A model generated the notes under the pieces. That model did not search any database. It had not been told where the DNA came from and saw nothing but the letters and a program-made list of their open reading frames with translations. This document shows, in pieces, positions 5,440 through 10,026 of a stretch of 29,331 bases of DNA. The DNA comes from a virus. Both the position numbers and the translations under genes were made by a program. The stretch is from the IMG/VR virus record IMGVR_UViG_3300025759_000479, positions 1-29,331 of that record, one strand, 5' to 3'. How positions within the stretch are numbered: the stretch's first letter is position 1; the number at the start of each line of letters is the position of its first letter.

Positions 5440-5673
5440 GTGCTCGCAGAAGATCATCTATTCATAAAAAAATATGAGCAGACTGTTCGAGCAATTCGTG
5501 ACAAGCCCGATAGATTAGCAAGTCAAAAGAAAGAGTATTTGGGTGAGTTTTTAAAGGCAAACAAGCCTACGCGTCAATTACTTCATGGCGCACAAAACTT
5601 GATTATCAGTAATTTAGTTGAAGATACTATTAAAAAACTTGACAAGGAAATAGCAAATGAACCTAAACAATGA
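5440..5673 (+). CDS. C-terminal extension of ERF in the -1 frame, or separate small protein
   Basis: Read as an independent gene, this frame starts with GTG at 5440, eight bases after GGCGGAG, and gives 77 residues. The frame is open back to 5365, upstream of the ERF stop, with no ATG, GTG or TTG before 5440. It can therefore also be reached by a -1 slip at 5398-5404. The extra residues (EFRLILPGGATE) then join directly to VLAEDHLFIKKYEQTVRAIR. The product is basic and helical, like the accessory C-terminal regions of annealing proteins that vary between families. Both expression modes may operate. It overlaps the next gene by 17 bases. Confidence 0.6.
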   Translation: MLAEDHLFIKKYEQTVRAIRDKPDRLASQKKEYLGEFLKANKPTRQLLHGAQNLIISNLVEDTIKKLDKEIANEPKQ

Positions 5674-6025
5674 AAGTAATTATGTTCAGCAAATACTCAA
5701 TCGCCTTGAGTTATTTGATATTGATGTTGATATTATTAAACAACATCATAATGAAAGCCGTATCTTTTTGGCCATACTCATGCGTGCTATGAGTGATGTC
5801 GCCCTGGATAGTTCCCCACGCGTGACAAGACTATCTGCATTATGGTGGCTCATGTTTGAAACACGCAAGCATCAAGTATGGATAAGAGAGTTTGGGGAAA
5901 AGCTACTTAACATTGATCATGATTATATGTTAGGTATGCTACGCGAACATTTGGGCGAGGCTAAGTTTGAGGCCTTAGCAGAACAAGCTAAAAATCTTCC
6001 TGAAAAAAAGAGAGAATGGGCATGA
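5657..6025 (+). CDS. Helical protein of unknown function in the recombination module
   Basis: This 122-residue protein has an ATG eight bases after AAGGA. It is largely helical: YVQQILNRLELFDIDVDIIK, a segment IFLAILMRAMSDVALDSSPR, an aromatic stretch LSALWWLMFETRKHQVW and a charged tail ending NLPEKKREWA. No Cys cluster, nuclease or ATPase motif is seen. The middle is hydrophobic, but with Asp and Arg spacing more like a buried helical core than a membrane span. Near its end the in-frame codons GAA AAA AAG contain an A-AAA-AAG heptamer (6004-6010), from which a -1 slip would run into the nuclease gene. It overlaps that gene by four bases. Confidence 0.6.
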   Translation: MNLNNESNYVQQILNRLELFDIDVDIIKQHHNESRIFLAILMRAMSDVALDSSPRVTRLSALWWLMFETRKHQVWIREFGEKLLNIDHDYMLGMLREHLGEAKFEALAEQAKNLPEKKREWA

Positions 6026-6525
6026 TTAAAATTGCACAATCTTTAATTAAAGAAGCTTATGATTATGCAGTAAAATCAAAAGCTTACACGTCTAACCGTC
6101 ATGATTTTCATGGCGGTGGACTTGATAACAAACAGCAAAAAATGTTTGAAGGAAAGCTTGGTGAAAAAGTGTTTAAACAATTTTTGTTATGGCATCAAAT
6201 TCTTTTTGACGAAGATCATACAGATCATACACAAGCTGATGATTATGATTTTATTGTTAAAGGTAAAACGATTGATGTTAAAACAAGAACGCAACCTTTT
6301 CATACAAGAACGCTTGAGATGGTAGAACAGTTTTATAAAAAGCCTAAAGATGTTTACGTATCTGTTCGACTATATCCTGATAAATATGAAGGTGAAATCT
6401 TGGGGTATATTAGTCGTGATCGTATGCAAAAAATAAATCGCATACAGAACTTAGGTTATCTTGATAACTTTGTTATTTTAGATCATGAGTTATCAGATAT
6501 TGACGAGGTAATAGAGTGGGCATAA
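6022..6525 (+). CDS. PD-(D/E)XK-fold nuclease
   Basis: I start at ATG 6022, seven bases after GAGAG, giving 167 residues; ATG at 6016 would leave almost no spacing. The pattern GKLGEKVFKQFL (Glu48), DDYDFIVKGK (Asp76) and TIDVKT (Asp85-x-Lys87) is the catalytic core of restriction-endonuclease-like nucleases: a helix Glu, then a beta-hairpin with Asp and D-x-K. The C-terminal half (DVYVSVRLYPDKYEG, ILGYISRDRMQKI) continues the mixed fold. Placed after exonuclease and annealing protein, it may resolve branched DNA, trim ends or cut host DNA. Holliday-junction resolvase and host-genome nuclease cannot be told apart from sequence. Its codons are more AT-rich than those of the exonuclease gene. 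Confidence 0.72.
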   Translation: MIKIAQSLIKEAYDYAVKSKAYTSNRHDFHGGGLDNKQQKMFEGKLGEKVFKQFLLWHQILFDEDHTDHTQADDYDFIVKGKTIDVKTRTQPFHTRTLEMVEQFYKKPKDVYVSVRLYPDKYEGEILGYISRDRMQKINRIQNLGYLDNFVILDHELSDIDEVIEWA

Positions 6526-6544
6526 GCCCCTCTATTATTTATTC

Positions 6545-6661
6545 ATGACATACATTGTTACTTCAAAACCAAAACGCATCTCAGTAGCTGATGGTGTAGT
6601 CCACATGTTTAATCTCCTAAAAAAATTGTTTGTCAAGATTGAAGTATATGAAGAATCGTAA
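6545..6661 (+). CDS. Possible 38-residue small protein
   Basis: A 39-codon frame begins ATG at 6545, 19 bases after the nuclease stop, and ends at 6659-6661. The product begins MTYIVTSKPKRISVADGVVH and continues into an amphipathic basic helix (MFNLLKKLFVKIEVYEES). No ribosome site is visible ahead of the ATG, but the sequence is protein-like and fills an otherwise empty gap. It overlaps the next gene by 14 bases in another frame. It may equally be chance coding. Confidence 0.3.
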   Translation: MTYIVTSKPKRISVADGVVHMFNLLKKLFVKIEVYEES

Positions 6662-6875
6662 TAATATAAATCAGTATTTGTATGAGTTAAGACTAATGAT
6701 TCACCCTGACCATAATTTTGTAGTGTTCGACGGCTTTGGCGATAGCCTTCGATCTTTTGAAACTTTAGATGCAGCCAAAGAGTTTGTAAAATACAAGCCT
6801 GATTGCACCATTGAGGAAGTTAAACCTCTTACCAACGATCAATTTACAGCCATTTATGGCGAACCCCCGTTCTAG
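6648..6875 (+). CDS. Small protein of unknown function at the end of the rightward arm
   Basis: ATG at 6648 gives 75 residues; TTG at 6630 in the same frame would add six. The sequence has a helix-strand layout: NINQYLYELRLMIHPDHNFV, then VFDGFGDSLRSFETLDAAKE, then FVKYKPDCTIEEVKPLTNDQ. The segment SFETLDAAKEFVKYKPDCTIEEV reads like a short alpha/beta unit in which a helix precedes a strand. The ribosome site is weak (GAAG). It is the last rightward gene before the convergent terminator region. No family is recognised. Confidence 0.55.
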   Translation: MKNRNNINQYLYELRLMIHPDHNFVVFDGFGDSLRSFETLDAAKEFVKYKPDCTIEEVKPLTNDQFTAIYGEPPF

Positions 6876-6885
6876 CCCGTACAAG

Positions 6886-6958
6886 CCTCATGGTGAGGAC
6901 TTTAATATTTTTGATACCTTACCCTAGGCAAGCCTGGGATCGTCGCATAGCGGCGTTT
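6886..6958. terminator. Convergent terminator region with three hairpins
   Basis: Rightward and leftward transcription meet here. Three hairpins follow each other: CCTCA-TGG-TGAGG (6886-6898), followed by ACTTTAATATTTTT on the plus strand; CCCTAGGC-AA-GCCTGGG (6922-6938), with one bulged base; and CGTCGC-ATA-GCGGCG (6941-6955), followed by TTTAT. None has a long perfect T-run. Together they fit inefficient or bidirectional termination between the converging arms. CCTTACC at 6917-6923 repeats the motif seen in the other gene-free regions. Confidence 0.55.
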
Positions 6959-6966
6959 ATACGCAG

Positions 6967-7194
6967 TCATTTTTGTGATTGAACATACAAAACAGGCTGA
7001 TTGTGATCAATATAGATATATTTGTGTTTAAAATCTTTAGGAAGGTTAATAAAATCTTCGTGCATGCAAATTGTTCGTAAATCGGGTATAAAATTTTCAG
7101 TTGCATAAGCGCGAGCAACTTCACAATTTAAAAATGTTCCAACATATTGAGGCTCACCACCCATCACAAGCAATAAAACAAAATGAAGTTCCAT
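6967..7194 (-). CDS. Small protein with hydrophobic N-terminus and Cys pair
   Basis: I start at the ATG at 7194, one base after the stop of the upstream gene, giving 75 residues. The N-terminus MELHFVLLLVMGGEPQYVG is hydrophobic and could be a signal or beta-strand. Then come TFLNCEVARAYATENF and, after a short loop, TICMHEDFINLP. The F-x-x-C-x-x-A pattern and a later Cys are shared with the small protein at 8133-8318, suggesting a distant pair. There is no visible ribosome site, so translation is probably coupled to the preceding gene. It is the last leftward gene. Function is unknown; an envelope-located accessory protein is possible. Confidence 0.55.
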   Translation of the reverse strand: MELHFVLLLVMGGEPQYVGTFLNCEVARAYATENFIPDLRTICMHEDFINLPKDFKHKYIYIDHNQPVLYVQSQK

Positions 7195-7195
7195 T

Positions 7196-7411
7196 TTAAT
7201 GTAGGTTTTTTGGTTTAGGGTCAACAACAAACATGTTCATACCCTCGGCATGAATGAGTATGAACTTGTCGTCGTTACCATCTAAAATAATTTTGATCAT
7301 AGCTTGATTATCTTCCTCCAAGATTTCAATGTTATAAATCTTCGAGCCGATCAAACGATCAAGCATCTCAGCCTGTTCTGAATTAACCTCTACACTATTT
7401 TCTTTATCCAT
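7196..7411 (-). CDS. Small acidic protein of unknown function
   Basis: The preferred start is ATG at 7411, overlapping the phosphoesterase by 22 bases and preceded by GGACGGGG, giving 71 residues. An in-frame ATG at 7474 would need an 85-base overlap. The sequence is acidic (MDKENSVEVNSEQAEMLDRL), with a beta-rich C-terminal half (YNIEILEEDNQAMIKIIL, DKFILIHAEGMNMFVVD). It may be a small beta-barrel or sandwich protein. No motif is recognised. It sits between the phosphoesterase and the last leftward gene with tight overlaps on both sides, so the three are expressed together. Confidence 0.5.
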   Translation of the reverse strand: MDKENSVEVNSEQAEMLDRLIGSKIYNIEILEEDNQAMIKIILDGNDDKFILIHAEGMNMFVVDPKPKNLH

Positions 7412-8106
7412 TCCCCGTCCTGGTTTAATACCATAGGCATTAATTTTGGTTGTCCATCTAAAATCATACCACAACCAACGATGAATCTATTTTTAAAGTT
7501 TTTAGCATAATCAAAAGCCATAGACTTTTGTGAAGTTAAACAGCCTACTTGCATTGACCAGATCAAAGCATCGGGATTACTGAAGTAACCAATACTAAAC
7601 TTTGAGTGATAATGCCCTTGAACAACATGCATACCCATCTGCATAGACAAACGTAATACATCAGCTGACATACCGTGCGTAAAGAAGCACCGAGTATTAT
7701 CTGACAAAGTAATGGTAACATCATCTACCCATTGCCAGCCAGGGCCAACAGACAAGAACTCATTATAAGAACGCAAATAATCTCTGGGCAAACCATACTT
7801 AAGCGCGCGCCTATAAACTAAGGAGGAGTGATTGCTGTGAACCAAGATCATTTTAGGAAAAATTTTTTCTAGTTCTTTTATATAAACACGTGACGCTCTT
7901 AGCTCGTCACCCGCAGACATTAAGTCTGGATTAGAATCGTGCATGCTGATTGCGTGCTGATCTAATTCATCACCAATATTGATAACGAGGTCTGGCTTAT
8001 ATTTATTTTTAAGTGCCTTAAGAAAATCAAAAGCGTGTCTGTGATGGTAGGGAATGTGGAGATCAGATATGACTAATACTTTTTTGTATTTCATATTCAA
8101 TTCCAT
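7390..8106 (-). CDS. Calcineurin-like metallophosphoesterase
   Basis: This 238-residue protein has the full dinuclear-metal signature: D15-x-H17 (SDLHIP), G45-D46-x-x-D49 (GDELD), N92-H93 (HSNHSS), H144-G145 (THGMS) and H165-x-H167 (GHYHS). Such enzymes hydrolyse phosphomono- or diesters; in phages the substrate may be nucleotide, RNA ends or DNA. The GNH(D/E) motif is altered to SNH-S, which may change substrate choice without losing metal binding. It is encoded on the leftward strand near the end of the late region, after the membrane/lysis cluster. An ATG at 8094 (four codons in) has a slightly better ribosome site (GGAA) and may be the real start. The enzyme class is firm, the substrate unknown. 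Confidence 0.88.
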   Translation of the reverse strand: MELNMKYKKVLVISDLHIPYHHRHAFDFLKALKNKYKPDLVINIGDELDQHAISMHDSNPDLMSAGDELRASRVYIKELEKIFPKMILVHSNHSSLVYRRALKYGLPRDYLRSYNEFLSVGPGWQWVDDVTITLSDNTRCFFTHGMSADVLRLSMQMGMHVVQGHYHSKFSIGYFSNPDALIWSMQVGCLTSQKSMAFDYAKNFKNRFIVGCGMILDGQPKLMPMVLNQDGEWIKKIV

Positions 8107-8132
8107 ATAATTAATGTAATATGGATTTTATA

Positions 8133-8318
8133 TCATAGATTGTCTTTCTGCAACAAGCTTTTGTTGATGCAGCGATAGCCATCATACTTATCTTTGCCAC
8201 GATAAAAAGTTTCGTAGAATGTTGCGGCTTCAGTACAGGTACTAAAAGAACCCTCAATAGTTTCATGAGTGCCGAACGCTGTTACATTACTTACTATTAA
8301 AATAAACTCAATAAGCAT
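8133..8318 (-). CDS. Small secreted or membrane-anchored protein with Cys pair
   Basis: The 61-residue protein starts with ATG at 8318 after AAAGGA. The first 15 residues (MLIEFILIVSNVTAF) are hydrophobic, like a signal sequence or short anchor. The rest is GSFSTCTEAATFYETFY, a charged loop and YDGYRCINKSLLQ. The two cysteines (in FSTC and YRC) could form a disulphide after export. It resembles the protein at 6967-7194 in layout (hydrophobic start, F-x-x-C-x-x-A helix, second Cys about 20 residues later). It lies next to the holin-like gene, so a lysis or periplasmic role is plausible but unproven. Confidence 0.55.
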   Translation of the reverse strand: MLIEFILIVSNVTAFGTHETIEGSFSTCTEAATFYETFYRGKDKYDGYRCINKSLLQKDNL

Positions 8319-8348
8319 AATTATTCCTTTTGTAATACAAGTAATACA

Positions 8349-8780
8349 TTAACGGCCTTTAGCAAGCTGACCACCAAAATAAAATTCAACAATCATGGTA
8401 GCCCATTGGAATATTTCCTCGAACTTAAACAAGCCTTTAACTGTTTGAAAAGTTGAGTTGCCACCAAACTCAAACAAACCAAACAAGAATGAAGTAGGTT
8501 CTTCTTTAACTTCTACAACTGTATCAATACCAATAAGTCCAGCAATAGGATAGATAGCCACGAGTGCAAGTATAATCAGCATCAGAATCCTACGATTCCA
8601 TGCAGCCATAGGTGATTCATTGTTAGATTGTTCACGTGCGCTTTTTAAAGAACCTTCTTTAGCAGCCAATACTTCTAGCATTAATTTGTTTTGATCGTGT
8701 GCTTGCTGAGATTTAATCGCTAATAGTTTGGCAAAGAAGCCAAGTGCGATAGGAATAATATGTTGTAGAATAGTCATCAT
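8349..8780 (-). CDS. Probable holin (three-helix membrane protein)
   Basis: This 143-residue protein has hydrophobic segments at about residues 4-20, 65-85 and 123-137. A charged helical linker (AIKSQQAHDQNKLMLEVLAA) and the sequence ESPMAAWNRRILM lie between the first two. The C-terminus FYFGGQLAKGR resembles the end of three-span phage holins. Holins form inner-membrane holes that set lysis timing and let a muralytic enzyme or signal-anchor lysin act. The next genes upstream on the same strand are two more small membrane proteins, which supports a lysis cluster. The length is somewhat greater than for many holins because of the linker. No holin activity can be proven from sequence. Confidence 0.6.
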   Translation of the reverse strand: MMTILQHIIPIALGFFAKLLAIKSQQAHDQNKLMLEVLAAKEGSLKSAREQSNNESPMAAWNRRILMLIILALVAIYPIAGLIGIDTVVEVKEEPTSFLFGLFEFGGNSTFQTVKGLFKFEEIFQWATMIVEFYFGGQLAKGR

Positions 8781-8787
8781 TGAACAA

Positions 8788-8970
8788 CTATAACCTCATA
8801 AACCATGAAAAAAATTTCTTAACAACAGTCTGTAACAATACGACGCATCGATGGACGAGGCTTTTTGTTTTTTTCCATATCCAATTCCATATCTTTTCGT
8901 ACTCTGTCGCTACGTATGCGATCAATAGGGTCAGAATTATTAAGCCTATCAACGCTAGTATTATTTCCAT
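8788..8970 (-). CDS. Small membrane protein with basic amphipathic tail
   Basis: ATG at 8970 follows a strong GGAGGAA and gives 60 residues. Residues 2-21 (EIILALIGLIILTLLIAYVA) form one membrane helix; the remainder (KIWNWIWKKTKSLVHRC, TVVKKFFSWFMRL) is basic, aromatic and amphipathic, likely lying on the membrane surface. A longer overlapping frame in a different phase (8819-9049) lacks such features and a ribosome site and is rejected. It belongs to the run of small membrane proteins before the holin-like gene and may modulate lysis (antiholin or spanin-like), but there is no diagnostic motif. Confidence 0.6.
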   Translation of the reverse strand: MEIILALIGLIILTLLIAYVATEYEKIWNWIWKKTKSLVHRCVVLLQTVVKKFFSWFMRL

Positions 8971-8982
8971 GTTCTTCCTCCA

Positions 8983-9156
8983 TTATAAATGTAATGTTGA
9001 CATGACTACGGCTACCACGATAGCACCGAAGCCAGCCATGATTCCCCATATTAGTTTGTTAAGCATTGTCTCGATGCGATCAAGGCGTTTATGTATTGTG
9101 CTATAGCGCTCCGCACAAAGCTTTTCGTGGGCCACTAATTCTTCATGCGGAGTCAT
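8983..9156 (-). CDS. XhlA-like coiled-coil/transmembrane protein
   Basis: This short gene gives 57 residues from ATG at 9156, six bases after AGGA; an ATG two codons earlier abuts that ribosome site. The N-terminal part (HEELVAHEKLCAERYSTIHK) leads into a heptad-like helix RLDRIETMLNKL, then a single hydrophobic helix IWGIMAGFGAIVVAVVMS at the C-terminus. That order, coiled coil then one membrane span, matches XhlA-type phage proteins, which cooperate with holins in lysis. It is 12 bases upstream of the next membrane protein gene, in the putative lysis cluster. The assignment is by architecture. Confidence 0.6.
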   Translation of the reverse strand: MTPHEELVAHEKLCAERYSTIHKRLDRIETMLNKLIWGIMAGFGAIVVAVVMSTLHL

Positions 9157-9164
9157 AGTCATTC

Positions 9165-9404
9165 CTAGCTAGCCAAAACTTTTTCGTCTTGGGTTAAAGA
9201 TGTTTTAAGTCGTGTAACAAATATTTCTTTGCCAGCATGTAGCTGGTCTAAGTTGAAGGCCATCTGTCCAATCTTGCGTTCTAGATCAGCAACATGATTA
9301 AGCAGTATGACCTGTTCTTGATTGAAGTTGTCAATGTTATATTCTTGTTCGTCAATGGTAATCACGTTTTTATTATCATTGGTTTCTTTTTTGTTTTTAG
9401 CCAT
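9165..9404 (-). CDS. Small coiled-coil phage protein (DUF6447-like)
   Basis: This 79-residue protein is preceded by AAGGAA. After a Lys/Asn-rich start (MAKNKKETNDNKN) comes VITIDEQEYNIDNFNQEQVI, then a coiled coil (LLNHVADLERKIGQMAFNLD and onwards). The ITIDxxEYxxDxxxxE motif followed by a helical heptad region resembles small proteins common in marine podoviruses and myoviruses, from memory DUF6447. Its role is not known; it usually lies near tail or fibre genes, as here. It sits between the fibre block and the lysis cluster. Confidence 0.6.
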   Translation of the reverse strand: MAKNKKETNDNKNVITIDEQEYNIDNFNQEQVILLNHVADLERKIGQMAFNLDQLHAGKEIFVTRLKTSLTQDEKVLAS

Positions 9405-9430
9405 GATAGTTTCCTTATGTAAAATTAAAG

Positions 9431-9694
9431 TTATGCTGTGTATGCTTCTCCAGCAGTTACAGCAGCGTTAGCAGCAGTCATATCTTCGCTAGTCCAATAG
9501 TCTTTTGCTAACATAATCTTGAGGTGTGCAACATTGCGATCAACACAATCTTGTTTTTCCTCTGATGATTCTTCAGTCATTGCATTACCAGCAATCACAT
9601 CGTTAATTAAATCAACAGAGTGTCCCATTGCTGTATAGTGTTGTGCAATTTCCTCTGCACTAGGTACGTCTAATACTACATTATCTTCTGCCAT
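9431..9694 (-). CDS. Small fibre-proximal protein, unknown function
   Basis: The gene encodes 87 residues after AAGGAG, starting two bases after the fibre stop. The acidic first half (EDNVVLDVPSAEEIAQHYTA) includes an SAEEIAQHY helix. The second half (DCVDRNVAHLKIMLAKDYWT, then AANAAVTAGEAYTA) resembles the C-terminal part of small phage proteins encoded next to tail fibres. It may be a fibre chaperone or a minor tail protein; position and the DCVDRNVAHL pattern are the only clues. No membrane or signal segment is present. Confidence 0.5.
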   Translation of the reverse strand: MAEDNVVLDVPSAEEIAQHYTAMGHSVDLINDVIAGNAMTEESSEEKQDCVDRNVAHLKIMLAKDYWTSEDMTAANAAVTAGEAYTA

Positions 9695-9696
9695 GT

Positions 9697-10026
9697 TTAT
9701 TCTCCTTTTATAGCATTGATTTCAGTTTGTAAAGCCTCTACTTTCGCAGAGAGTTCTTTGACAGCATTGACTAGATACCAAGTCATGTTGTCTGGGTCTA
9801 CTCGTAATGCACCAGTAGTTTCTTCTTTTACCATATCAGGTAAAACTTCTTGTATCTCTTGAGCAATCACACCAAGCTGTGTGCCTTGTTTATCAATTAC
9901 ACTTTCCTTAGGCAAGTCTGTAACTTCATCTTTAGTTCTATATTCAAAGTTTTTAACTTGTACTTGTTTAATTGCATCAAGACCAGTATTATTATCTACA
10001 ATGTTTTTCTTGAGCCTTCTATCAGA
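9697..10026 (-). other. Peptidase S74 (intramolecular chaperone) domain of the fibre
   Basis: The final 109 residues begin with SDRRLKKN, the hallmark of S74 domains, and contain QLGVIAQEIQEVLPDMV and a C-terminal heptad helix (VNAVKELSAKVEALQTEINA). In endosialidase-type fibres, cleavage occurs just before this Ser, with the Lys in RLK assisting. The mature fibre is therefore predicted to lack this part (Ser1271 to 1379). Confidence 0.8.

Noticed and set aside
6876-6966. Possible tRNA in the convergent region because of several hairpins
   Set aside because: The hairpins do not form a cloverleaf, and no T-loop or CCA-like end is present.
8819-9049. Minus-strand 76-residue frame overlapping the membrane proteins at 8788 and 8983
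   Set aside because: No ribosome site, hydrophilic irregular composition, and the overlapping frames have strong ribosome sites and membrane helices.
8780-9106. Plus-strand 108-residue frame
   Set aside because: It is antisense to three small leftward genes and has no ribosome site; the sequence is irregular and Cys/His/Ile-rich.
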